DNA of 64,000 nt from Parvularcula sp039822105 (GTDB taxonomy: Bacteria > Pseudomonadota > Alphaproteobacteria > Caulobacterales > Parvularculaceae): NCBI GenBank assembly GCA_039822105.1, contig JBCBMW010000001.1, positions 62,001 to 126,000 of the forward strand. The letters run 5' to 3'. The notes beneath the pieces were generated by a model, which was not told the DNA's origin, did no database searches, and saw only the letters and a program-made list of their open reading frames with translations. The position numbers and the translations under genes are program-made. Numbering within the stretch: position 1 is the first letter of the stretch; each line of letters opens with the position of its first letter. Shown piece after piece: positions 1-8,139 of the stretch.

Positions 1-1010
1 TGGCTGTCATGCCGTGGAACTTCCCCTTCTGGCAGGTCTTCCGGTTTGCAGCGCCCGCGCTGATGGCGGGGAACCCGGGGCTGCTGAAGCACGCCTCCAA
101 CGTCCCGCAGTCCGCGCTTGCGATCGAAGAGGTGATCCGCGCCGCTGGCTTCCCGGAGGGCGCGTTCCAGACGCTGCTGATTGGGTCCGGCGCAGTGGAC
201 GGGATCTTGCGCGATCCGCGGGTGCGTGCGGCAACGCTCACCGGTTCAGGCCCTGCTGGCTCCGCCGTTGGCGGCACCGCGGGCACGATGATCAAGCCAT
301 CCCTGCTTGAGCTTGGGGGCTCCGACCCATTTATCGTCATGCCCTCCGCCGATATCGACGCCGCGGTGAAAGCCGCCGTGGTCGGCCGCACCATGAACAA
401 TGGCCAAAGCTGCATCGCCGCCAAGCGGTTCTTGGTGCACACGGATGTTTATGACGAGTTCCGGGATAAAATGGCCGCGGCGATGCAGGCTCTCAAAATC
501 GGTGATCCGCTCCAGGACGACACCGATGTCGGCCCCCTCGCCAACAAGGCGGGCCTTGATGAGGTGGTGACCCTGGTGAACGAAAGTGTCGAAGCCGGTG
601 CGACGCGGGTCTTTGGCGCAGAGAAGACGACCGTCGAAGGCTTCGAAGGCGGCTATTGGTTCGCGCCCGGCATGCTCGAAGACATCCCAGAAGCCGCGCC
701 AGCCTTCCGTGAAGAGATCTTCGGCCCCGTCGCCCTGATGCACCGGGTACCGAGCCTTGAGGCCGCGATTGAGCTCGCCAACGACACGCCCTTTGGCCTC
801 GGATCAGCGATCTTCACCCAAGACGAGGCCGATGTGCTCCATGCTGTCCGGCGGATCGATGCGGGCTCTACCGCGGTGAACCGGATCGTGGCCTCTGATC
901 CCAAGCTGCCCTTTGGCGGCACCAAAACATCAGGCTACGGACGGGAGCTCTCGAAAGACGGCATGATGGCCTTCGTCAACAAAAAGACGGTGACCATCAG
1001 CGGGCTTTAA
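1..1010 (+). CDS. NAD(P)-dependent aldehyde dehydrogenase, probably succinate-semialdehyde dehydrogenase (5' truncated)
   Basis: The reading frame is open through the left edge, so the N-terminus lies outside the window; the first visible residues (A-V-M-PWNFPFWQV) are the conserved block that precedes the NAD-binding core of the family. Counting from the Met at 9, the general-base motif ELGGSDPF is at residues 101-108 and the nucleophilic Cys135 lies in NNGQSCIAAKRF. EEIFGPV and the C-terminal PFGGTKTSGYGRE follow. The enzyme class oxidises aldehydes to acids with NAD(P). The KHASNVPQ and GGSDPF signatures resemble the succinate-semialdehyde dehydrogenase branch used in GABA and 4-hydroxybutyrate catabolism, but substrate cannot be fixed from sequence. 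The stop overlaps by 4 nt the stop of the convergent cupin gene. Confidence 0.9.
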   Translation, partial: AVMPWNFPFWQVFRFAAPALMAGNPGLLKHASNVPQSALAIEEVIRAAGFPEGAFQTLLIGSGAVDGILRDPRVRAATLTGSGPAGSAVGGTAGTMIKPSLLELGGSDPFIVMPSADIDAAVKAAVVGRTMNNGQSCIAAKRFLVHTDVYDEFRDKMAAAMQALKIGDPLQDDTDVGPLANKAGLDEVVTLVNESVEAGATRVFGAEKTTVEGFEGGYWFAPGMLEDIPEAAPAFREEIFGPVALMHRVPSLEAAIELANDTPFGLGSAIFTQDEADVLHAVRRIDAGSTAVNRIVASDPKLPFGGTKTSGYGRELSKDGMMAFVNKKTVTISGL

Positions 1011-1420
1011 GGCTCGAAATTGGGCGGCGCGAGCTCGAACCCTTCAAACTGGAGGCCTGGACAGACTGTGCACCCGACCAGGGTCCACTCGCCCAGGGCC
1101 TCTGCCGACTGCCACTCACCCGTGGGCACCACGGCTTGGGGCTGTTCGCCATTCGCAAAATCCGTGCCCAGATGATAATGCTTATCTGGCCCCACACGGA
1201 GGAGCAGCGGATCCCCCGCGTAATAGTGCCAAAGCTCTGACGCATCGACCCGGTGCCAATGCGACCGCTCCCCTTTCTTGAGGAGGTAGTAGATCGCCGT
1301 GCCCACCGGCCGACCATCGACCTGCCGAGGATCCTCAAACGTCCGCCGATACCACCCACCCTCCGGATGCGGAGATAGGTTTAGTTCCTTGATGATGTCA
1401 TCGGCACTTGCGAGGCCCAC
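1007..1420 (-). CDS. cupin superfamily protein, DUF985/Cupin_5 type
   Basis: This is a 137-residue single-domain protein. Conserved blocks of the DUF985 (YML079w-like) cupins are visible: LNLSPHPEGGWYRRT near the N-terminus, AIYYLLKKGERSHWHRVDASELWHYYAGDPL in the middle, and WTLVGCTVCPGLQFEGFEL at the end. The GTG at 1420 is preferred because GGGGAG sits 6 nt upstream; a longer GTG start at 1459 lacks such a site and would add non-conserved residues. Family members adopt a double-stranded beta-helix fold and probably bind a small sugar-like ligand; no reaction is established. It lies downstream of the DUF2971 gene on the same strand, but its base composition matches the chromosome. Confidence 0.85.
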   Translation of the reverse strand: MGLASADDIIKELNLSPHPEGGWYRRTFEDPRQVDGRPVGTAIYYLLKKGERSHWHRVDASELWHYYAGDPLLLRVGPDKHYHLGTDFANGEQPQAVVPTGEWQSAEALGEWTLVGCTVCPGLQFEGFELAPPNFEP

Positions 1421-1501
1421 AGCACTCTCCCCATTAGCGATTGATGGCCAAACGAACACACTAACACTTGTTAGCCAACCGAAACCAAATGAAACAAATG
1501 A

Positions 1502-2089
1502 CTAGTTCAAGTACCTGTACGGTATATTCTTTTTCTTGCACGCCGCTATAATCGGCTTCACCTTATTTTCGTCAGCCATACTCCCGAATGTGACCGACTC
1601 TACATTTCGTGGCAATCCAAAAAAATTGTTTTCAGATATAATCCGAACTTCTTGTTCATGCGACCAATCCTCCATTTTATATGTCAACAGCAAACGTGCT
1701 ATATCTCTTTTCTTCCCCCGCAAGACATCAATTGTTGGGGTACTCTTAACATACTTTACATCAAATATATTTGGTGAGTCGTTCAATTTGACTTCGAAAA
1801 TGACACCAGAATGATTTCCAGCATAGTGTGCTAGCATTGCCATATTACTAGCTAGCTTGGACAAAGCACAAACTCGAAATTGGGACTGCTCCCCAATTAT
1901 CGCTTCCGTTCGCTCCCGAATAGCTTCGTCTCGCTCGGGATCTATTAAGTGATTGAAATTCCCCTCTTTCGGATCGTTCAAATTAGAAACTGGAGAACAA
2001 TAAAGCTTGTTATTTTTGACAATATCAACGCAATGCTGAATATTCTCGATGCTTTTATATTTATACAGGGTGCGCACTTTTTCTGTCAC
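1502..2089 (-). CDS. DUF2971 domain protein in an AT-rich patch
   Basis: The 195-residue protein shows the DUF2971 pattern: LYKYKSIENI at the N-terminus, LYCSPVSNLNDPKEGNF (residues about 29-45), VCALSKLASNMAMLAHYAGNHSGVIFEV in the middle, then a W-x-HEQEVRII block and a terminal IIAACKKKNIPYRYLN. The function of the family is not known; members are scattered among bacteria and often sit in accessory regions. The start is a GTG with only a weak AGG upstream. The gene is strikingly AT-rich (TTTT/AATA-rich codons, many AAA/ATA) compared with the GC-rich genes on both sides, and it sits directly 3' of smpB. That composition argues for horizontal acquisition. Confidence 0.8.
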   Translation of the reverse strand: MTEKVRTLYKYKSIENIQHCVDIVKNNKLYCSPVSNLNDPKEGNFNHLIDPERDEAIRERTEAIIGEQSQFRVCALSKLASNMAMLAHYAGNHSGVIFEVKLNDSPNIFDVKYVKSTPTIDVLRGKKRDIARLLLTYKMEDWSHEQEVRIISENNFFGLPRNVESVTFGSMADENKVKPIIAACKKKNIPYRYLN

Positions 2090-2144
2090 AACACAACCTA
2101 TTTATTGCAGCAAGCCCACACATTACGATTTTATGAATGATAGT

Positions 2145-2633
2145 CTACCCAAAATCCTTCATCAAGCGCTGCTTTTGGCGGCCCCATTCGCGCTCTTTGA
2201 CGGTCTCGCGTTTGTCGACGTTTTTCTTGCCCTCGGCGAGAGCGATGTCGAGTTTAACCCGGCCATCTTCGTTGAAGACCATCCGCAAGGGAATGATCGT
2301 CCGCCCCTGGCGTTCGACTGAGCCGGTGAGCTGGTTCACCTGGCGGCGGTGGAGGAGGAGTTTCCGCGGGCGCTTGGGCTGATGGTTCTCGCGGTTGCCG
2401 CCTGAATATTCAGGGATGTTCGCGTTGATCAGCCAGATCTCCGGTCCGTTCGGCCCGTTCTCAGGTGAGCAATAGCTTTCCGCGATGTTGGCCTTGCCCT
2501 CGCGCAGGGCCTTCACCTCGGTCCCCGTCAGGATCAGGCCAGCCTCGATCGTGTCGCCGAGATTGTACTCAAAGCGAGCGCGCCGGTTGTCGGCAATGAG
2601 CTTGCGGCCCGGGGCTTCCGGTTTCTTGGCCAT
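2145..2633 (-). CDS. smpB: SsrA-binding protein SmpB
   Basis: SmpB binds the tRNA-like domain of tmRNA and delivers it to stalled ribosomes for trans-translation. At 162 residues it has the normal length. It shows the OB-fold core (IADNRRARFEYNLGDTIEAGLIL, TGTEVKALREGKANIAESY) and the basic C-terminal tail (KKNVDKRETVKEREW...) that enters the mRNA channel. There is a short insertion, SPENGPNGPE, after the ESYC position, as seen in other alphaproteobacterial homologues. dapA lies upstream on the same strand, 55 nt away, an arrangement common in this class, so co-transcription is likely. No ssrA gene is visible in the window. Confidence 0.97.
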   Translation of the reverse strand: MAKKPEAPGRKLIADNRRARFEYNLGDTIEAGLILTGTEVKALREGKANIAESYCSPENGPNGPEIWLINANIPEYSGGNRENHQPKRPRKLLLHRRQVNQLTGSVERQGRTIIPLRMVFNEDGRVKLDIALAEGKKNVDKRETVKEREWGRQKQRLMKDFG

Positions 2634-2688
2634 AACGGAGCATTCTGACTGACGGAGCCGTTCCTAACGCCCGGCCCCAAACGAGCCG

Positions 2689-3570
2689 TTACAGATCGAG
2701 ATCCTGAAGCGCCGCGTCAACGGCTTTCCGCGCAGTTTCGCTCGCGGGGACCAGGGGAAGGCGCAATTCCTCTTCAATCAGGCCGAGTTTGGCAAGCGCG
2801 TATTTCGCAGGCGCCGGTGAAGCATCGGAGAACAGCGCGTCGTGAAGCGGCGTGAGCTTGTCCTGCAGCGCTTGCGCCTTGGCATAGTCACCCGCGGCGC
2901 AAGCCTCCTGCATCTCAGCGCAGAGAGCGGGCGCCACATTGGCCGTCACAGAGATGCACCCCGCGCCGCCCATGGCGTTGAAGCCGACAGCGGTGATGTC
3001 TTCGCCGGACAGGAAGACGAAATCAGAAGGGCAAAGGAGGCGATGGCGCGCCTGGCGGGCCAGATCACCACTTGCGTCTTTGAGCGCGGCCGCGGTCGGC
3101 AGCTGGCTTAGCTCCCCCACGAGATCTTCGGTGAGATCTGAGGCCGTGCGGCTCGGCACATTATAAACGACGATCGGAAGAGGCGTCGCGGCAGAGAGTG
3201 CCCGGTAATGGGCCAGAAGACCGTCCCGCGAGGGCTTATTATAGTACCCCGTGGTGGCCATGATGGCCCCCGCGCCGACCCGCTGGCTCTCTTCAGCAAG
3301 AAAAACAGCGTCGGCCGTCACATTCGCGCCGCAGCCGCCGATCACCGGAATGCGGCCATCAGCGATCTCCACCGCCTTGGCAATCACGCCAATGTGCTCG
3401 TCCACCGTGAGGGTTGCCGCCTCACCCGTGGTGCCTGCCGCTACGATCGCGTTGGTGCGGCCCGCAATTTGCCTTTCGATCAGGGCGGCAAAGGCCTTCT
3501 CGTCCACGACCCCGTCTTTGAAGGGCGTGACGATGGCGGTCATGGAACCGCGCAGCCATTCTGGGGCCAT
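2689..3570 (-). CDS. dapA: 4-hydroxy-tetrahydrodipicolinate synthase
   Basis: DapA condenses pyruvate with aspartate semialdehyde in the first committed step of lysine and diaminopimelate synthesis. The 293-residue protein has the TIM-barrel signatures GTTGE (46-50), YYNKP (109-113), the catalytic Tyr136 in VVYNVPSRT, and the Schiff-base Lys164 in AALKDASGDL. The ATG is preceded by AAGGAGAG at good spacing. The gene is transcribed toward smpB and divergently from the lytic transglycosylase gene, with about 130 nt between the two starts that must hold both promoters. Confidence 0.97.
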   Translation of the reverse strand: MAPEWLRGSMTAIVTPFKDGVVDEKAFAALIERQIAGRTNAIVAAGTTGEAATLTVDEHIGVIAKAVEIADGRIPVIGGCGANVTADAVFLAEESQRVGAGAIMATTGYYNKPSRDGLLAHYRALSAATPLPIVVYNVPSRTASDLTEDLVGELSQLPTAAALKDASGDLARQARHRLLCPSDFVFLSGEDITAVGFNAMGGAGCISVTANVAPALCAEMQEACAAGDYAKAQALQDKLTPLHDALFSDASPAPAKYALAKLGLIEEELRLPLVPASETARKAVDAALQDLDL

Positions 3571-3704
3571 CCTGGTCTCTCCTTAGAAATAGGGTCTTGG
3601 TCACCGCGTGGGCTACGCCGGGCCGAGGCCAGTCGCAAGATGGAGGCGATGTGCAACGGTTAGGGGGTGCGTTCCGTTCATTTTTGATTCAGGATGTTCA
3701 GACC

Positions 3705-5855
3705 ATGGGTCGGGCATTTTTCCTTCTTGCTTCACTTCTTCTGGGCCTCGCCGCAGCGAAGGCCGCACCGGCGCCAACGCTGAAGCCGCAGGGCATCGAT
3801 CTCGCCTTTATCTCCGCCGTGGAAGCCGAGCAGCTCCGCTCTGTTTTCGAGGCGCTGGACGACCGCGCCTATGATGAGGCGAAAGCGGGGCAGGCGGCGC
3901 TGACCGACCCCATCGCCAAGCGCATCGGCGAATGGGCGATCCTGATGTCGAACGCGCCAGATCTGAGCCTCGACCGATACGACGCTTTTCTTGATCGCAA
4001 CCCGGGCTGGCCGAACCCCAACACGATCCAGCGCAAGGGCGAGAAGCTGATCGATGATGACACCCCTGAGGGTCACATCATCGCCTATTTCGCAGGGCGA
4101 GAGCCTCTGTCCGGTCACGCCAAGTGGCACTTGGCACGGGCGCTCAGTGTGATCGGCAGCGAGCGAGCCGCCGCGCGCTACATCAAGAAGGCGTGGATTG
4201 AGCACAACTTCAACAACGAAGACAGCCGCGCCATCCTGGCTGAGTTTGGCTATCTTCTGACCACAGACGATCATTTTGCCAAAGCCGACCGAGCGCTCTT
4301 CCGCCGCTCCACCGCGGGCGTGGAGGACGTCGATGACCTCCTCGATCCTGTGCGCGCCGCCCAGGTGGGGGCCCGGGTGGCGCTTCTCCGGGAGCGGAGC
4401 AACGCGCCTGATCTTTTCAATGCTCTTCCTGCATCGTCGCAGCGTGACCCCGGGGTTCTTCTGAACCTCGTGCGCTATCTGCGCCGTCAGGAGCGCGAGG
4501 ATGAGGCGTTCGAGATCGCCGCCCTCGCGCCGCTGGAGGCAGCTGAGCTGCGCGACGCGAACTCTTGGTTTTACGAACGGAAGCTGCTTGCCCGCTGGGC
4601 ACTGAAGAATGGCAGGTTTGACGATGCCTATTCCGTCTCCGCCTATTCGGGTCTGACCGAAGGCGCCGACTTTGCCGAAGCTGAGTTCATGGCGGGGTGG
4701 ACGGCGCTGCGTTTTCTCTCAGACCCAGAGCGGGCGCGGACGCATTTCTCCTTCCTGACCTCGGGCGTCACCTCACCGATCAGCCTCGCGCGGGGCAACT
4801 ACTGGCTTGCGCGCAGCTATGAAGCGATGGGTCAGGACGATCTTGCGCGTTCGCACTATCTTGTCGCCGCCGATTATCCGTTCACGTTTTATGGCCAAAT
4901 GGCGATTGAAACCCTCGGCCAACGCGTCAACGCCTACAGTTTCCCGCCCGAGCGCGAGCCGACGGCGGCCGATCGGCAGGCGCTGATGTCGAACCCCCTC
5001 GCCCGGGCGACGATGATCCTGGATGCCATCGAACAGCCGATCACCCATCGGCGGTTCGCCCTCGCGCTTGATGAGCAACTTCGAACCGAAGGGGAAGTGC
5101 TGGCTTTCACGGAAATGGTGCGAAACCACGGCAACTATGAGCTGATCGTCCGTGCAGGGAAGGTCGCAAGGCGCAATGGTCTAGAAACCCCCGAAGCGCT
5201 CTATCCGGTGATCCCAATCCCTCCGGCGGCGGCCAATTTCGCTGAACCACCGCTGATCCTAGGCCTATCGCGCCAAGAATCGGAGTTTCGGGTCGACGCT
5301 GTGTCACGTGCCAACGCCAAAGGGCTGATGCAGATGATCAACTCCACAGCGAGGATCACCGCGCGGAAGGAGGGCCTGCCCTACTCATCCAGTCGCCTTC
5401 TGACGGACCCGGATTATAACCTCACGCTGGGTGCCGCTCATCTCAGCCATCTCGTGGAGCGCTTTGGCGGCAGCTATGTGATGGTGCTTGCTGCCTACAA
5501 CGCCGGTGCCCACCGCGTGGACAATTGGGTGGAGACCTATGGCGATCCGCGCGACCCCGCTGTGGACCCCATCGACTGGATCGAGCTGATCCCCTTCAGC
5601 GAAACGCGCAACTACGTGATGCGGGTGCTTGAGAACACGCAAGTCTACCGCTCACGGCTCGACGGCCTGCCGCTTGGTATTCAGTTGGCAGAGGACTTGA
5701 CCCGCGGCGGGCTGAGCGACTTCGCCGCCGTCGGTCAGCCGATCCCCGTGCCGCAGCTTTGGGAGGCGAGCCTTCCCGGCTCATCCGGTGACGGCCCGAC
5801 CGGGCGCCTCGCTATGGTCAAAGATCTGCCGGGGGAAGACGGCGGCTCACGCTGA
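3705..5855 (+). CDS. slt: soluble lytic murein transglycosylase (GH23, Slt70-like)
   Basis: This periplasmic enzyme cleaves peptidoglycan glycan strands to 1,6-anhydro-muropeptides. With the ATG at 3705 it has 716 residues and starts with a signal peptide (MGRAFFLLASLLLGLAAAKA). An upstream in-frame ATG at 3597 would bury that signal behind 36 non-conserved residues, so it is rejected. A long alpha-helical superhelix of TPR-like units fills residues about 30-490, as in Slt70. The catalytic domain follows: Glu525 in SRQESEFR, the GLMQM motif at 540-544, and AAYNAG further on, all diagnostic of the lysozyme-like fold. The 3' end overlaps the end of the convergent holC gene by 9 nt. Confidence 0.93.
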   Translation: MGRAFFLLASLLLGLAAAKAAPAPTLKPQGIDLAFISAVEAEQLRSVFEALDDRAYDEAKAGQAALTDPIAKRIGEWAILMSNAPDLSLDRYDAFLDRNPGWPNPNTIQRKGEKLIDDDTPEGHIIAYFAGREPLSGHAKWHLARALSVIGSERAAARYIKKAWIEHNFNNEDSRAILAEFGYLLTTDDHFAKADRALFRRSTAGVEDVDDLLDPVRAAQVGARVALLRERSNAPDLFNALPASSQRDPGVLLNLVRYLRRQEREDEAFEIAALAPLEAAELRDANSWFYERKLLARWALKNGRFDDAYSVSAYSGLTEGADFAEAEFMAGWTALRFLSDPERARTHFSFLTSGVTSPISLARGNYWLARSYEAMGQDDLARSHYLVAADYPFTFYGQMAIETLGQRVNAYSFPPEREPTAADRQALMSNPLARATMILDAIEQPITHRRFALALDEQLRTEGEVLAFTEMVRNHGNYELIVRAGKVARRNGLETPEALYPVIPIPPAAANFAEPPLILGLSRQESEFRVDAVSRANAKGLMQMINSTARITARKEGLPYSSSRLLTDPDYNLTLGAAHLSHLVERFGGSYVMVLAAYNAGAHRVDNWVETYGDPRDPAVDPIDWIELIPFSETRNYVMRVLENTQVYRSRLDGLPLGIQLAEDLTRGGLSDFAAVGQPIPVPQLWEASLPGSSGDGPTGRLAMVKDLPGEDGGSR

Positions 5856-6284
5856 CGCTTTCTCCCACGAGCCGCTCATCGTCTGGCGCCAATAGGTCAC
5901 ATCATGTCCCTCGGCCTTGAGCGTCTTCCATTGCTCCCGCGCCTCTTGGGTTTCAGCCGGCGTGAAAAGAAGCACGCATCGCTCGAACCGGGTCATCGCC
6001 GCGGGCTGCATGCTCGCCCCGGGCGCCAGAAAAACCGCGTTGGCGCCGTTTTCGGGCTCGTCACCCAAGGTCAAAAGGATCGGCTGCTCAGCGCCATCGA
6101 TCCCGTGGGGCAAAAAGCTCTCATCCCGATAGGTCCAAAGCGCCTCGTCCATCGCCTGCATCGCTTCGCGATCAGCAAGCTTGACCAATGCCCGCCAGCC
6201 CCGTTTGAGCGTCTTTTCAAGCAAGCTGGGCAACACCTCATGGGGAGCGCTGCGTTCGAGGTGGTAGAAGAAAACGTCAACCAT
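5847..6284 (-). CDS. holC: DNA polymerase III chi subunit
   Basis: HolC (chi) links the clamp-loader complex to single-stranded-DNA-binding protein at the replication fork. The 145-residue protein begins MVDVFFYHLE and contains the typical LPSLLEKTLKRGWRALV and the WTYRDESFLPHG block (substrate-independent structural signatures of chi), then PILLT and a final YWRQ. The start at 6284 gives the conserved N-terminus; the open frame extends upstream for almost 100 codons but that part has no resemblance to chi and overlaps the promoter region of the next gene. No psi subunit gene is adjacent. Confidence 0.9.
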   Translation of the reverse strand: MVDVFFYHLERSAPHEVLPSLLEKTLKRGWRALVKLADREAMQAMDEALWTYRDESFLPHGIDGAEQPILLTLGDEPENGANAVFLAPGASMQPAAMTRFERCVLLFTPAETQEAREQWKTLKAEGHDVTYWRQTMSGSWEKASA

Positions 6285-6450
6285 AAGAGTTCCTGTGCCC
6301 AATTTATGGGATTCTATCCTTTGCCTCATAGAAAACTCAGCGCGGTACAACCGTTGTTCGAGGTAGAAGGACCGAGCAGCTATGCGGCAATCGTCATCGC
6401 TCAAATGGGGACAAACCACACCCCTTCGTCGACGCGCGCGGCAGGCCTCC

Positions 6451-7455
6451 ATGACTGAAATGAAGCGCCTGACCATCTGGGCCGTCTCCGACGGCCGTGC
6501 CGGAATGGAGAACCAGGTGCTAGGGATCGCCGATGCGATCCAGCGCCGGGTCCCTTCGACAGTCATCACGAAACGCATTGTGGTCGAAAAGCCCTACGAC
6601 GCGCTGCCGCGCATGTTCTGGGGCAACCCGTTCGATCATTTGAGCGGCGAAGGCGACGTGCTCTCACCGCCATGGCCCGATGTCTTTATCGGCTGCGGTC
6701 GGCGCACGGTTCCTTTCGCGATCGCGCTCAAGAAGCACAGCTTCACCGTCCAGACCCAGGACCCCCGCGCGCCAGCCGATAAGTTCGGCCTGGTGATCCC
6801 GCCGGTCCATGACCAGCTGACTGGTCGCGGTGTGATGCCGATCCAGGGAAGCCCAAACCGGCTCACCGCCGACCGCCTCAAGGTGGAATCGACGCTTCTT
6901 TCTGCGTCGCTCCCTGATGAGATCCGCTTCAACCGTCCCTTCGCCGCCGTGCTCATCGGTGGGCCCAGCAAGGCCTATCGTTGGACCAAGGAAGCCGAAG
7001 AAGGGATCATGAGCTCAATCGCCAGTGCGATTGGCGCGGGTTACTCCGTGCTCGCCACGGTCTCACGCCGGACACCGAAACACTTCGCTGAGCGCCTGGA
7101 GTATGCGTTCAAATCCAAAAAGCTTTGGCTCTGGGACGGTGAACCAGTCGGGCCGATCGAAAACCCTTATTTTGGCATTCTGGGCATGGCGGACAAAATC
7201 CTCGTCACCGAGGAAAGCGCCAACATGATCACCGAGGCGGCCTTCACGGGCAAGCCGGTCCATCTTCTCAAACTGCAAGGCGGCGGCCCGAAATGGAAAC
7301 GCTTCCACAAAGCCCTTGAGGAGCGCGGCGTCATCCAACCGAAAGCCTCCATGAAGCACGAGTGGAGCTACGCCCCCCTTCGCGAAACCGAGCGCGTCGC
7401 GGATGAAATCATCCTACGCCTCACCCGCAAGGGCGTGATTGATCCTCTGGTCTAA
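6451..7455 (+). CDS. mitochondrial fission ELM1 family protein (DUF1022)
   Basis: The 334-residue protein starts at 6451 with MTEMKRLTIWAVSDGRAGMENQ, where IW(A/V)VSDGRAGxExQ is the family signature. Further blocks are FIGCGRRT, VQTQDPR, VLIGGPSKAYRW, and FGILGMADKILVTEESANMITEA. The family is named after plant ELM1, which recruits the fission dynamin to mitochondria; bacterial members, common in alphaproteobacteria, have a glycosyltransferase-B-like layout but no proven activity. An earlier in-frame ATG at 6382 would add 23 arginine-rich residues that are not conserved. The gene is divergent from holC with a 166-nt spacer. Confidence 0.88.
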   Translation: MTEMKRLTIWAVSDGRAGMENQVLGIADAIQRRVPSTVITKRIVVEKPYDALPRMFWGNPFDHLSGEGDVLSPPWPDVFIGCGRRTVPFAIALKKHSFTVQTQDPRAPADKFGLVIPPVHDQLTGRGVMPIQGSPNRLTADRLKVESTLLSASLPDEIRFNRPFAAVLIGGPSKAYRWTKEAEEGIMSSIASAIGAGYSVLATVSRRTPKHFAERLEYAFKSKKLWLWDGEPVGPIENPYFGILGMADKILVTEESANMITEAAFTGKPVHLLKLQGGGPKWKRFHKALEERGVIQPKASMKHEWSYAPLRETERVADEIILRLTRKGVIDPLV

Positions 7456-7469
7456 AAAAGCTCGGCGCC

Positions 7470-8003
7470 TCAGTAGCCGCCGCAGCTTTGCTGGATCCCA
7501 CAGGCGATAACGATCGCAGGGACAAAAAGGACACCGCCCAAGGTGGTCTTAAGGTTTTCAAGTCCTTCGTATTCTCTAGTCCGACGCACGAGGTAGACCT
7601 CGTTGTGGTTTTTCCTTGAAATGCATTCTGCACGGAAAATGTGGAGCACTGTTCCGTCTTCAGCGATCCCCTCCTCGTAGGTCATCCAGTCGGGCACTGC
7701 TTCGGGGTCAAAATCATCACCTTGCCTCGCCGCCACGAAGTCGCCGCAGGACCCAAGGTAAGAGATGTCGACCGTCGTTGGACCTTCGGCAATGAAGTCA
7801 AGACTGCCGCTCGAGTACCTGCCTGTGAATAAGGTTGGCATCTGTCGATTGGCTTTCACGCGGACATATCGGCCCTCAGGCACTTCAATCTCGCCCATTC
7901 GCCATTTGGGTGGTCCGAGGGGTGTGGAAGAGGTCGACGGCGTCGACTCGCAGGCAGCAGACAGAATCAAGACGGCTACACCGATGATCTGCCGCAAAGT
8001 CAT
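7470..8003 (-). CDS. hypothetical lipoprotein
   Basis: I do not recognise this 177-residue protein. It starts MTLRQIIGVAVLILSAAC, a lipoprotein signal peptide with lipobox LSAAC, so it should be lipid-anchored. The body is acidic with no recognised domain. A second hydrophobic stretch (GGVLFVPAIVIACGIQQSCGGY) forms the C-terminus and holds two cysteines, which is unusual for a soluble lipoprotein and could be a membrane hairpin. The ATG at 8003 is preferred to one 5 codons earlier because it gives a standard signal peptide. It is convergent with the ELM1-family gene, 14 nt away. Confidence 0.65.
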   Translation of the reverse strand: MTLRQIIGVAVLILSAACESTPSTSSTPLGPPKWRMGEIEVPEGRYVRVKANRQMPTLFTGRYSSGSLDFIAEGPTTVDISYLGSCGDFVAARQGDDFDPEAVPDWMTYEEGIAEDGTVLHIFRAECISRKNHNEVYLVRRTREYEGLENLKTTLGGVLFVPAIVIACGIQQSCGGY

Positions 8004-8139
8004 AGAACACGTTCCCAAGTCACTGCATAAGCTACTTGAACGAGTAGGAAAGCCTGGTCATCCAGAGAAAGCAGCCGGGACTGGGCCAGTCACAGAATCG
8101 ATGATCTGCAAGCGTTGCGGGCCTGCTTGACACAGGCAA

